A stretch of DNA of 64,000 bases. Source: Pseudoalteromonas sp. MEBiC 03607 (GTDB taxonomy: Bacteria; Pseudomonadota; Gammaproteobacteria; Enterobacterales; Alteromonadaceae). The notes below the pieces were generated by a model. The model made no database searches. It was given only the letters and a program-made list of their open reading frames with translations, and was not told the DNA's origin. Shown in pieces: positions 1 to 7,964 of the stretch. Each line of letters starts with the position of its first letter. Positions within the stretch are counted from its first letter, which is position 1. The position numbers and the translations under genes were made by a program. The stretch spans positions 744,001 to 808,000 of the forward strand of contig NZ_SRRY01000002.1 of assembly GCF_004792295.1 (NCBI RefSeq), given 5' to 3'.

Positions 1-82
1 CTTTTACTATCAACCTGATATTAAATTCAACGAACTTGAATGGACAACACAAGCGCTTGTTAAAATGATAGCTGAGTTGTAA
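1..82 (+). CDS. C-terminal tail of an unidentified protein (cut by window start)
   Basis: An open frame enters from the left edge and ends at a TAA at 80-82, giving about 26 residues that end in ALVKMIAEL. The tail looks like an amphipathic C-terminal helix of a soluble protein. Too little is visible to name a family. It lies 72 bp upstream of the ParD-like gene on the same strand, so the two could share a transcript. That the frame is coding at all is an inference from protein-like composition. Confidence 0.5.
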   Translation, partial: FYYQPDIKFNELEWTTQALVKMIAEL

Positions 83-154
83 TTAAATAATATTAACTTG
101 CTTTTTTATATTATACGATTACGATCTGTATACGTTTTATATATAGGTCATATA

Positions 155-361
155 ATGGGTATTGTTAAAATTAGCGATGAGCTACACGAAGAAATCCGTA
201 AAGCAAGCACAGCGATGGTGCGTTCAATCAACTCACAATCTGAGTATTGGATTAAAATCGGCATGCTTGCTGAGCTAAATCCAACTATGACCTACAGCGA
301 TATTATCAAAGAGCAACTTCGCCTAGCTGATGTGAAAGCTAAGGATGTGCGTGATGAGTAA
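155..361 (+). CDS. ParD-like antitoxin-family protein (small ribbon-helix-helix-type)
   Basis: A 68-residue protein beginning MGIVKISDELHEEIRKAS, which matches the ParD-like family (Pfam ParD_like) as I know it. The N-terminal strand followed by helices suggests a ribbon-helix-helix DNA-binding dimer. The frame stays open back to a TTG at 98, but the ATG at 155 begins exactly where the conserved family sequence starts. No ParE or other toxin gene lies next to it. Its downstream partner is instead a methionine aminopeptidase, whose start lies inside the end of this gene (8-bp overlap). The overlap implies translational coupling. The family is antitoxin-like by name only, and a role as a regulator of or partner to the aminopeptidase is inference. 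Confidence 0.8.
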   Translation: MGIVKISDELHEEIRKASTAMVRSINSQSEYWIKIGMLAELNPTMTYSDIIKEQLRLADVKAKDVRDE

Positions 362-1136
362 GGTTGTGATTAAAAATGCAGACGAAATTGCTTTGATGCG
401 AGAATCTGGCCGATTACTTGCCGATGTATTTGCTTACCTTGATCCTTTGGTAAAAGAAGGAGTGACTACAATGCAAATAAACGATCTCGTCGAGCGTTAC
501 ATAGTTGATCAGTTACAAGCAAGGCCATCTAGTAAAGGACAGTACGACTACCCTTATGTACTAAATGCCTCTGTCAACGAGGTGGTATGTCATGGTTTCC
601 CTAACGAAAAAGGCATTTTGAAAGCGGGTGATATTGTTAATATTGATATCACTCTTGAGAAAAATGGCTATTTAGCTGACTCTAGCAAAATGTATTTAAT
701 TGGAGAGGTGTCGCCGTTAGCGAAACGTTTGGTTGACACAACTCAGCAAGCGCTATGGCATGCGATTAAAATGGTAAAACCCGGTGTGCGGCTGGGGGAT
801 ATTGGTAATGCGATTGCAAATTTTGCTCATCAACATGGTTACAGCGTGGTTAAAGAATATTGTGGTCATGGTATCGGCCAGCAAATGCACGAAGAGCCAC
901 AAGTATTGCATTACGGTAAGAAAAACACTGGGCTGGTGTTAAAAGAGGGTATGACCTTCACGATAGAGCCAATGATCAATCAGGGGGCTGCTAAAGTGAA
1001 AACTAAGCCTGATGGCTGGACAGTGGTAACAAGGGATAAAAAGCTCTCGGCACAATGGGAGCACACTTTAGCGGTAACGGCTGAGGGCGTTGAAGTGCTA
1101 ACCTTGCGCGAAGAAGAGCACCACTTTTTAAGCTAA
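354..1136 (+). CDS. map: Type I methionine aminopeptidase
   Basis: A 260-residue cytosolic metalloprotease that removes the initiator Met from nascent proteins. All five metal ligands of the family are visible in order: Asp in NIDIT, Asp in LADSS, His in CGHGIG, Glu in FTIEPM and Glu in QWEHT near the C-terminus. The ATG at 354 is preferred because an AAGG at 341-344 lies 9 bases upstream, while the in-frame ATG at 345 would abut that site. The gene overlaps the end of the ParD-like gene by 8 bp. Gammaproteobacteria usually carry their housekeeping map beside rpsB, so this is probably a second, paralogous copy (inference; the rest of the genome is not visible). The 3' end overlaps the convergent gene by 9 bp. 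Confidence 0.93.
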   Translation: MSKVVIKNADEIALMRESGRLLADVFAYLDPLVKEGVTTMQINDLVERYIVDQLQARPSSKGQYDYPYVLNASVNEVVCHGFPNEKGILKAGDIVNIDITLEKNGYLADSSKMYLIGEVSPLAKRLVDTTQQALWHAIKMVKPGVRLGDIGNAIANFAHQHGYSVVKEYCGHGIGQQMHEEPQVLHYGKKNTGLVLKEGMTFTIEPMINQGAAKVKTKPDGWTVVTRDKKLSAQWEHTLAVTAEGVEVLTLREEEHHFLS

Positions 1137-1586
1137 TTCAGCAACAGGCTCTTCTGCTAACCAATTTAGAGCCGCTGTTTTTGACTTAAATACATTCATC
1201 ACCATACCTGCTCGTTTATATAAATTACAGTAGGTATCGGTGAGCAAGCTACCACCTTCAAGCCCCTCTTTTATGACTAAGGCTGTTTTAGCCGGCGCAA
1301 TGCCTTTGCGTCTAAGCTCAACAAAATACACCATTAGTTTTTCAAGAGCCCCAGGTGTTGCCATGCATGAGTTTTCAAATTCAACCAATTCATACCATTG
1401 ACCATAAGCCGTGGTGAGTTTGTTGATATAATCTTGTTGCATGAAAGAGTGAGCTTCAATTATTTCTTCGTTGAACGGCCCAGTAGCAGTCGTTAAAAGC
1501 GTGTGTTCTCGTTGGTAAAACTCGACAAGACCATGTGGCTTAAAATCTTTGAATGGATAATGGTTAGTTGATACTTTGTTATGCAT
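1128..1586 (-). CDS. Hypothetical protein, possibly STAS/SpoIIAA-like
   Basis: A 152-residue soluble protein that starts at an ATG (1586) and has no signal peptide or membrane segment. The C-terminal stretch (MNVFKSKTAALNWLAEE) resembles the last helix of the SpoIIAA-like/STAS-type small proteins of marine bacteria, where a 'vFkskeeAlaWL' pattern is common. The call is tentative. It is convergent with map, with 9 bp of 3' overlap. About 110 bp of non-coding sequence separates it from the minus-strand outer membrane gene downstream. No function can be assigned from sequence alone. Confidence 0.75.
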   Translation of the reverse strand: MHNKVSTNHYPFKDFKPHGLVEFYQREHTLLTTATGPFNEEIIEAHSFMQQDYINKLTTAYGQWYELVEFENSCMATPGALEKLMVYFVELRRKGIAPAKTALVIKEGLEGGSLLTDTYCNLYKRAGMVMNVFKSKTAALNWLAEEPVAELA

Positions 1587-1696
1587 CCGTTCAATCCCTG
1601 AATGTTTATTAAGCTATTGATAATAGCAGTGTAATAGATTAATTCAATATTTAGCCCAACAAGATTGCTAAAATAACAATAAAAGTATTGTTTTTA

Positions 1697-2863
1697 TTAC
1701 CAAGTCGAACCGGCTTGAATGTAAATAGCATTCTGTTCTGGGCCATGTGCTACATCTAACCCTATGGTAATACCATAATGCTCATCGATGAGATAACGAA
1801 AGCCCGCACCGACTGTATCAATGGTTTCTACCTTTGATAAATCAGAAAAATTATCAGCAGCCCAGCCCATGCCAGTAAACACATTAAGCTTTATTTTATG
1901 GGTGATTTTATAGCTTGCTTCTGCTTCAGTAACAAAAACATCCAAACCTTGATAACGGGTAGCAGACACACCGCGCAGGCTAATACTTGGCGGAATATAA
2001 ACTGGTAAGCGTTTTTCACCTCGATTATTAACAGAGTCATATTGCATACGTAATGCAAAGTTAAACTTATCGGTATAACGCCAGTAATTGAGAGCGGTTA
2101 ATTTTAAGCTGCTGTAATCAACTTTACTGCCAATTGCCTCATCGAAATATAAGTACTCGGCTTTATAGTTAAAGCCACGCTCAGGGTTAAGTGGGTTATC
2201 TCGGCTATCGTACTCTAACAAGGGGCCAATACCTGACGTATTTACATCTAGAGAAAGGTGTTCTTTGATAATGCCATTCTCAAGCAAGTAATCTTCAATT
2301 GGATTTTCTGCTAGACTAATATCCACTTGGCGATAAATCTGCTTAAAACCATAAAAAAAGTTACTGTTGTCATAACGTAATTTAAGATTTTGAAATACTG
2401 CAGGGCCTTCAATATTTAGTGAAAGTGGTGTGAGTAGTTTTATTTCATCAAAGGTATAAAAATCGAGATTAATACTCGCCCAGCCAACAATCCCTTGGTA
2501 GCGAATTCTGTCTTCGTCCCAAAACGTTATGTGGCCAACAGCACCCCCTTTAGTGCCATTTTTAGTGCCCATTAGGCCAACTAAACTGATGCTTTGAGGT
2601 AGGGTAGAGCCCTCTTTCTTTTTTTTAGCTTTCTTTTCATTATCGTGAAAAAATAAACCAACCACACCAAGGCCAGGCCCTACTGCTGGCTCTGTAATAA
2701 ACGTGGGGATAGGTAAAAACGAAATGGGCTCATCAATTTTTTGTTGCTGATTACTTAATTGTTGCTCTGCTGGTTTAATTGCGTATTCATCATAGCTAGA
2801 GGCAAGGCAATAATCACTTAGTAAGCTTGCTGACAATACACTTATTACTACTACTTTTTTCAC
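1697..2863 (-). CDS. BamA/TamA-family outer membrane protein (surface antigen D15 type, no POTRA domains)
   Basis: A 388-residue exported protein starting at a GTG (2863) with a good AAGGGATT ribosome site just upstream. Residues 1-22 form a signal peptide. Nearly all of the rest is a 16-strand-type barrel, and the C-terminus ends in an aromatic residue (AGSTW), as beta-barrels do. A conserved D15 region is visible (LEYDSRDNPLNPERGF), as is the loop-6 motif around SLRGVSATRYQG. At this length there is no room for POTRA domains, so it is unlikely to be the essential assembly factor BamA. It matches the short surface-antigen relatives of unknown substrate. A basic KKAKKKKEG stretch near residue 80 lies in a loop. 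The next gene upstream in transcription (2899-3690) is also an outer membrane protein and is probably co-transcribed. Confidence 0.85.
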   Translation of the reverse strand: MKKVVVISVLSASLLSDYCLASSYDEYAIKPAEQQLSNQQQKIDEPISFLPIPTFITEPAVGPGLGVVGLFFHDNEKKAKKKKEGSTLPQSISLVGLMGTKNGTKGGAVGHITFWDEDRIRYQGIVGWASINLDFYTFDEIKLLTPLSLNIEGPAVFQNLKLRYDNSNFFYGFKQIYRQVDISLAENPIEDYLLENGIIKEHLSLDVNTSGIGPLLEYDSRDNPLNPERGFNYKAEYLYFDEAIGSKVDYSSLKLTALNYWRYTDKFNFALRMQYDSVNNRGEKRLPVYIPPSISLRGVSATRYQGLDVFVTEAEASYKITHKIKLNVFTGMGWAADNFSDLSKVETIDTVGAGFRYLIDEHYGITIGLDVAHGPEQNAIYIQAGSTW

Positions 2864-2898
2864 TTAATCCCTTACCTTAAATATCAATTGTTGTCTTG

Positions 2899-3690
2899 TT
2901 AAAGTTGATAGTTAAATTCTAGACGATGATCGCCATCCATAAAGTCAACGTTTCTATTCCAGTTAGCGAAATAGCGTAGATTCATACGCGGGTTAATCTG
3001 ATAACTTGCAGCAAACTCATGAGTTAAAATATGGCTTTGGTTTAGGCCATAGTAATGGTCTTTATAATTATCACTTCCACCAATGGTTGTTAGCCAAAAA
3101 GGATTGTAATTAAGCCATATTTTGTCAGTTATAGTCACTTTTGCGTACATGCCAACTAAGCCATAGGCTCCCATTATGGAGTAACCACTGTCTCGACTAC
3201 CGTCATCTTCAAGAGCATTTTCTCCAATCGATGCTCCGACTCCGGCAAGCGGGTAAAAGCTAAACTTGCCCACTGGTTTTAATGCTTTTATATAGCTATA
3301 CGAAACATCCATACTTTCATCTGCAACCAAATTCGCATTTAGGTTGTAGGAAGCATCAAGTTGTTTAGCGCTCATCGAAGTTAAATCAACCGAAAAGTTA
3401 CGAAAGCGAAAAGAATCAATGGAATCAGTGGTTTTGTTATCACTCTCCCAGCCTAGCGCATCACCGTAAATCCCTTTCACTTCGATAACATTCATGCCAG
3501 CAGTTGTTGTTATACCGGTGTCATAGGCTTGTCCTACTTTAAGGTTAATCCCCTTGTTAGTTGAGCCTGCGCCTATTTGGGTATATACCGCAAGTGGGTC
3601 CGACATATCTTGCACTTCTTTTTCATTAGCTGACAAGTTTGATAGTTGAAACGCAAGTGAAAATAAGAACGAAATTCGTAGAAAAGGCAT
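2899..3690 (-). CDS. Putative outer membrane beta-barrel protein of unknown function
   Basis: A 263-residue protein with an N-terminal signal peptide (about residues 1-21, cleaved near LSANEKE). It continues with alternating polar and hydrophobic strands rich in Tyr, Gly and Asn, typical of an outer membrane barrel. Strand-like segments such as YSIMGAYGLVGMYAKVTI recur through to the C-terminus (HRLEFNYQL). I do not recognise a named family, though similar small porin-like proteins occur in Vibrio and Shewanella. It is followed after 35 bp by the D15-type barrel gene on the same strand, so the two may form one operon that starts in the 3691-4047 gap. Confidence 0.72.
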   Translation of the reverse strand: MPFLRISFLFSLAFQLSNLSANEKEVQDMSDPLAVYTQIGAGSTNKGINLKVGQAYDTGITTTAGMNVIEVKGIYGDALGWESDNKTTDSIDSFRFRNFSVDLTSMSAKQLDASYNLNANLVADESMDVSYSYIKALKPVGKFSFYPLAGVGASIGENALEDDGSRDSGYSIMGAYGLVGMYAKVTITDKIWLNYNPFWLTTIGGSDNYKDHYYGLNQSHILTHEFAASYQINPRMNLRYFANWNRNVDFMDGDHRLEFNYQL

Positions 3691-4047
3691 GTGTTTTCCT
3701 TACACAAGTAATAAAAAGTTGCTTACTAATTCTTAAGGTACTTATAGTCTATTTATTTATTGAATTCAATCATCAAGCCGCTAAATAATTTGGAGTATTT
3801 TAAATGAATATAGCGGTTTAGAATCTACCCGCTGCAATATAATAAAGTGGATTTGGGTTTAAATATGATAATGGCTAACCTAGTAAAAACAGTAGAGAGT
3901 ATACTTTAATAAAAAAGTTTTGATTTTATGAATAATTGATTTAAATCGTTTTTTACTAGATTAGAAACTAGACGCATTTTGTTTTCATCTTATACTAAAC
4001 TGAGCTCTTTAGGAGTAAATAGTACTATTAATAAAAAGGGATAATTT
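3691..4047. other. Divergent intergenic region (357 bp)
   Basis: Very AT-rich DNA between two divergently transcribed genes, so it must hold both promoters. The only structure I see is an imperfect inverted repeat: AAGCCGCTA near 3774 and TAGCGGTTT near 3816, roughly 30 bases apart, which could be an operator. A purine-rich ribosome site (AAAAAGGGATAA) precedes the sulfatase ATG. No small ORF with a convincing ribosome site was found. Confidence 0.4.
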
Positions 4048-5544
4048 ATGAAAAAACTAATAGCGGCGGCTATTTGCAGCTTGGTTTCAACAGTAAGCCT
4101 AGCGTCAGATAAGCCAAACGTATTGGCCATTATGGTTGATGACGTTGCGCCAATTTCACTCAGTGCCTACTCACATGGTATGACCTACCCAACCCCTAAT
4201 ATTGATCGCATTGCTAACGAAGGTGCGTTGTTTACAGATCACTATGCTCAGCCTAGTTGTACAGCGGGTCGTGCCGCATTTTTAATGGGGCAATTACCTA
4301 TTCGAACTGGCTTAACAACGGTAGGCCAACCGGGAAATCCTCTTGGTATTAAAGAAGCCGATCCTACCTTAGCTGAATTTTTAAAAGATCGCGGTTATAT
4401 GACGGCGCAATACGGTAAAAACCACTTAGGTGATTTAGATGAACACTTACCAACAAAGCATGGCTTTGATGAATTTTACGGTAATTTGTATCACTTAAAT
4501 GTATCTGAAGAGCCAGAGCAAGCGGATTACCCAAAAGATCCTAAGTTTGTGAAAAAATTTGGCCCACGTGGTGTTATCGAATCTTACGCCAATGGCAAAA
4601 TCATTGATACGGGTCCACTTACTCGCAAACGTATGGAAACCTTTGACGAAGAAGTGTTAGAGCGTTCACTTAACTTTATGGAGCGTGCAGTTAAAGCGAA
4701 AAAGCCATTCTTTATTTGGCACGCTACAAGCCGAATGCATGTATACACTCACTTAAAACCTGAAAGTCGTAATTTAGCGACGGGCATTAGCTCTGAAGAA
4801 GATATTTTTGGTAGTGGTTTGATGGAACACGATGGTCATGTTGGCAAGCTGCTGGATAAACTGGATGAGCTAAAAATTGCCGATAACACCATTGTTATTT
4901 ACACCAGCGATAATGGCCCTGAGCAATCAAGTTGGCCAGATGCTGGAACAACATCGTTCCGCGGCGAAAAAATGACAACATGGGAAGGGGGCGTGCGTGT
5001 GCCTTTCTTAGTTCGTTGGCCAAACAAAATACCAAAAGGCTTAAAGCTAAATGGTATTTCATCGCATGAAGATGTTTTCCCAACGATTGCCGCAGCACTT
5101 GGCGAGAACAACTTACGTGAAAAGCTTAAAAAGTCAGATAAAGTTTATATTGATGGTGAGAATAACTTAGCGTACTGGACTGGTAAGGCGGATAAATCGG
5201 CGCGTAACTTCTTCTTTTACTACTATGAATCACAGCTAACAGCTGTTCGTTTTGGCCCGTGGAAAATGCACTTTGCAACCAAACCAACAGGGTTATATTA
5301 CGATGATATGGTAACGCACAGTATGCCTAAGCTATTTAACTTACGTAAAGATCCATTAGAGCACTACGACGGTATCACTGGCTTTCACCAAATTATGCGT
5401 AAGAGTTGGTTGCTACAGCCGATCATTGCTAAGTTAAATGAGCATGTACAAACTTTTGTTGAGTTTCCACCGCGTCAGGAAGCGGCGTCACTTAACGTGA
5501 ATGAAGCAATCGAAAAAGCAAAATCACTAAACTATGGTCATTAA
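4048..5544 (+). CDS. Secreted/periplasmic arylsulfatase (family S1) with CTAGR active-site motif
   Basis: A 498-residue alkaline-phosphatase-superfamily sulfatase that hydrolyses sulfate esters, presumably from algal polysaccharides or other sulfated organics. Residues 1-19 are a signal peptide. The metal-binding aspartates are in IMVDDVAP (D31, D32). The formylglycine precursor is C71 in SCTAGRAAF, and later metal/sulfate ligands are in YTSDNGPE. The core motif is CxAxR rather than the textbook CxPxR. The CTAGR form occurs in many bacterial sulfatases and, as I recall, is accepted by anaerobic-type radical SAM maturases. No maturase gene is present in this window. The gene is alone on its strand and ends at a strong bidirectional terminator shared with the convergent cytochrome gene. 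Confidence 0.93.
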   Translation: MKKLIAAAICSLVSTVSLASDKPNVLAIMVDDVAPISLSAYSHGMTYPTPNIDRIANEGALFTDHYAQPSCTAGRAAFLMGQLPIRTGLTTVGQPGNPLGIKEADPTLAEFLKDRGYMTAQYGKNHLGDLDEHLPTKHGFDEFYGNLYHLNVSEEPEQADYPKDPKFVKKFGPRGVIESYANGKIIDTGPLTRKRMETFDEEVLERSLNFMERAVKAKKPFFIWHATSRMHVYTHLKPESRNLATGISSEEDIFGSGLMEHDGHVGKLLDKLDELKIADNTIVIYTSDNGPEQSSWPDAGTTSFRGEKMTTWEGGVRVPFLVRWPNKIPKGLKLNGISSHEDVFPTIAAALGENNLREKLKKSDKVYIDGENNLAYWTGKADKSARNFFFYYYESQLTAVRFGPWKMHFATKPTGLYYDDMVTHSMPKLFNLRKDPLEHYDGITGFHQIMRKSWLLQPIIAKLNEHVQTFVEFPPRQEAASLNVNEAIEKAKSLNYGH

Positions 5545-5566
5545 TTATTAACCATAAGTTAAATAG

Positions 5567-5592
5567 AAAAGGGCCTACTTGGCCCTTTTTTA
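5567..5592. terminator. Bidirectional rho-independent terminator
   Basis: AAAAGGGCC, TACTT loop, GGCCCTTTTTT, sitting between the convergent stops of the sulfatase and octaheme genes. The A-tract on one side and T-tract on the other make it usable from both strands. Confidence 0.85.
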
Positions 5593-5599
5593 ATGCTTA

Positions 5600-7840
5600 T
5601 TAATTAATACTCTTCATCATTTCGAGCTGTTTCACAAACTGCTGAACTTGCTGGTTACCGGGCACTAACCTCGCTAAGTTTCTGGCATAAAACAACGCTT
5701 GGCTGTAGTTTTCTTCTGCCACATACCACTGTGTAAGACTGTAGCTAATATCCGGGTTATTCGGAGTCAGATTAAAGGCGCGTTCAAGGGCAGATATAGC
5801 TGCGGGCATATTGCCTAAATCTTGTAACAGTAACGCGTAGGTATACTGATAATTTGCATTTTCTTGTGCAAACTGCGCGGCTTTTTGTAAATGGTTAAGG
5901 GCCGTGTCTTTTTGTTTTGTGCGAATAAGGCTCATTGCCAGGGCATAATGAATATCGCCGCTTTCTGCGTTTACTGCTAAGCCTTGTTTTAAGATAGCTT
6001 GCGCGGCATTTTCATCGCCTTGATTGCGATATAAATCAGCTAAATTCACATAAGCGGGAGCAAAAATAGGCTCAACACTGATTGCTTGTAAATAATGTGC
6101 TTTGGCTTGTTCTGGCTTTTGTAATGTGAGCGCCAGATTCCCTAAATTAGAATGCGAGTAGCCGCGCTCTGCTTGGTATTGTTGAATATCTTTGTACTCA
6201 TCGAGCGCTGAATTTAAGCGCTTAGTGTCTTGCTCATTGAGGCCTGCTGGGAACGGCTGAGTTAACATGGCCGCCAGAGCTCTTGCAGCTTCGGCTCTGA
6301 TTGGTAAATGTTCATCATCTAAAAGCGGGTTTAATAAACGCCAGCGTTGGTTGATATCAAAAGGCATTGCCGCTTCAATGGCTGCTTGGCGTTTCAATGG
6401 CTCGTTGTCTTTTACTGAGCGAGCAATCGCAACGACAGCGTTGTTATCTGGGCTTGCGGCTAAGCGGCTGAGCGCTGATGCGCGAATAATCTCAGGAAAG
6501 CCCTTATCTTGCACAATTTTAGTCAGCATGGTTGAGGCATTAGGTAAACGGTTATCGGCGGCATAAAACGCCTCAGAAAAATGCGCAGTACCAAGATATT
6601 TTGAATTTGGGTGCCAGTCTTTTATTTTGGCGACCGCCCACTGCGGCGTTTTATCTTCATGGCAGCTATTACAGGCATTGGGAGCATTGGTTTTTAACGT
6701 TAAATCAGGGCGAGGTACTCGAAAGCTGTGGTCGCGCCTTGCATCTACTTGCATATAGGCAGTGGTGGGCATATGACAATCGACACATTGGCTACCTGTA
6801 CTTGCCACTTTATGGCCGTGATGTTTAGGTGTATCGAACACCTCTTGGCTATGACATTGCGTACAAGTTTGATTCCCAGGCAGTTTTAATTTACCCGAAT
6901 GAGGGTTATGGCAGTTAGTACAGGTAACCCCTGCATTGAACATTTTACTTTGTAAAAACGAGCCCCATACATAGTCTTCATCCCATACTTGACCATCAAC
7001 GTGATAAAGCTCAGGAGTGAGTAAAGAGCCTTGAAAGTTTTGTAAAAAGCTATGTGGGTCTTTGCGGTCATCAAGCTGTGAACGGCGAGCATGACAGGTT
7101 GCACACACTTGCACTTGCTCGCTTTTTACCAGTGGCTGTACGCTTTGCATACTGCCATCAGCTTGTTGAGTAAACAGTGGGGTTTGCTTTTTAATGTTAT
7201 GGGTAAAGCCCTTATCGGCAATACTGCTATCGCCATCAGCCCATTTTAAATGAGCTTGGCTATCGCCATGACACGCTTTACAGCTCACGTTAATGCTTGA
7301 ATAACTTGAGTTAAAGCTATTCGTTTTAAGGTCGAACTGCTTTTTGAAATCAGTTGAGTGGCAATCAGCACACATATGATTCCAGTTTTGGCCTTTTTGC
7401 GCCCAATGAAATAGGTCATGCTGTTTCTGCTCAGGATGCAATACAAACCAGCGCTGACCGCCTTGCGCTTTGCTGCGTGAGTCCCACGCAAACGGAAATA
7501 GCTGTATGTGGCCATTGCCCATATCAAACATGTATTGCTGCAATGGCTCATAGCCAAATGTGTATAAAACAGGGTAGTCAGTTAGCTTGCCATCAAGGTT
7601 TGGCATGCTTATAAAAAGTTGTTGGCCTTGTTGATAGAAGCGCGCTGGTTGGCCTTGGTAGTCTAGAGTTTGATCATTGAAATTACCAAGCACCGAAGTG
7701 GGAGTGGCTTTTTCCATAGCATGAAAATGATGGGATGTTTGCCAGTCTTCAACTTGGGTCTGATGACAGTTAACACACAGGGTTTCTGCAAACACACTAA
7801 ATGCGAACAAGCTGCATAGCAGCCAAGCCAATCTTATCAC
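5600..7840 (-). CDS. Octaheme c-type cytochrome with C-terminal HEAT and TPR repeats
   Basis: A 746-residue periplasmic protein starting at a GTG (7840) with an AAGGA site 8 bases upstream. Residues 1-18 are a signal peptide. Eight CxxCH haem-attachment motifs are visible between residues 22 and about 390: CVNCH, CADCH, CKACH, CATCH, CTNCH, CTQCH, CVDCH, CNSCH. The arrangement resembles the multihaem family related to octahaem nitrite/hydroxylamine-type cytochromes. Around residues 430-540 are HEAT-like helices. Residues about 560-740 are tetratricopeptide repeats (e.g. APAYVNLADLYRNQGD, ISALERAFNLTPNNPDIS). The TPR part suggests a scaffold or partner-binding role. No reductase partner, NapC-type quinol dehydrogenase or haem-maturation gene is adjacent, so the electron donor and substrate cannot be named. 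Confidence 0.9.
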   Translation of the reverse strand: MIRLAWLLCSLFAFSVFAETLCVNCHQTQVEDWQTSHHFHAMEKATPTSVLGNFNDQTLDYQGQPARFYQQGQQLFISMPNLDGKLTDYPVLYTFGYEPLQQYMFDMGNGHIQLFPFAWDSRSKAQGGQRWFVLHPEQKQHDLFHWAQKGQNWNHMCADCHSTDFKKQFDLKTNSFNSSYSSINVSCKACHGDSQAHLKWADGDSSIADKGFTHNIKKQTPLFTQQADGSMQSVQPLVKSEQVQVCATCHARRSQLDDRKDPHSFLQNFQGSLLTPELYHVDGQVWDEDYVWGSFLQSKMFNAGVTCTNCHNPHSGKLKLPGNQTCTQCHSQEVFDTPKHHGHKVASTGSQCVDCHMPTTAYMQVDARRDHSFRVPRPDLTLKTNAPNACNSCHEDKTPQWAVAKIKDWHPNSKYLGTAHFSEAFYAADNRLPNASTMLTKIVQDKGFPEIIRASALSRLAASPDNNAVVAIARSVKDNEPLKRQAAIEAAMPFDINQRWRLLNPLLDDEHLPIRAEAARALAAMLTQPFPAGLNEQDTKRLNSALDEYKDIQQYQAERGYSHSNLGNLALTLQKPEQAKAHYLQAISVEPIFAPAYVNLADLYRNQGDENAAQAILKQGLAVNAESGDIHYALAMSLIRTKQKDTALNHLQKAAQFAQENANYQYTYALLLQDLGNMPAAISALERAFNLTPNNPDISYSLTQWYVAEENYSQALFYARNLARLVPGNQQVQQFVKQLEMMKSIN

Positions 7841-7937
7841 TAAATAAATCCTTTTTTATTTTTACCACATGCACTTATGAGTTATATCAGTTTGTTACTG
7901 ATAAGCAAAGTCGGCTTATTAAAACGAGGGTGTAAAA

Positions 7938-7958
7938 AAGCCCGATAAACTCGGGCTT
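7938..7958 (-). terminator. Rho-independent terminator of the ThrE-like gene
   Basis: Read on the minus strand, AAGCCCGA, a short loop, TCGGGCTT, then TTTTACA. It lies 7 bp beyond the stop of the exporter gene. Confidence 0.85.
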
Positions 7959-7964
7959 AGTAGA

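Noticed and set aside
98..154. N-terminal extension of the ParD-like frame from a TTG
   Set aside because: The extension is hydrophobic and unlike the family; the ATG at 155 begins at the conserved sequence.
155..361. Toxin-antitoxin system
   Set aside because: Only a ParD-like protein is present. The neighbour is a methionine aminopeptidase and no ParE-like gene is adjacent.
4895..5111. Minus-strand ORFs inside the sulfatase gene
   Set aside because: They lie fully within a well-supported gene, have no ribosome site and encode low-complexity shadow proteins.
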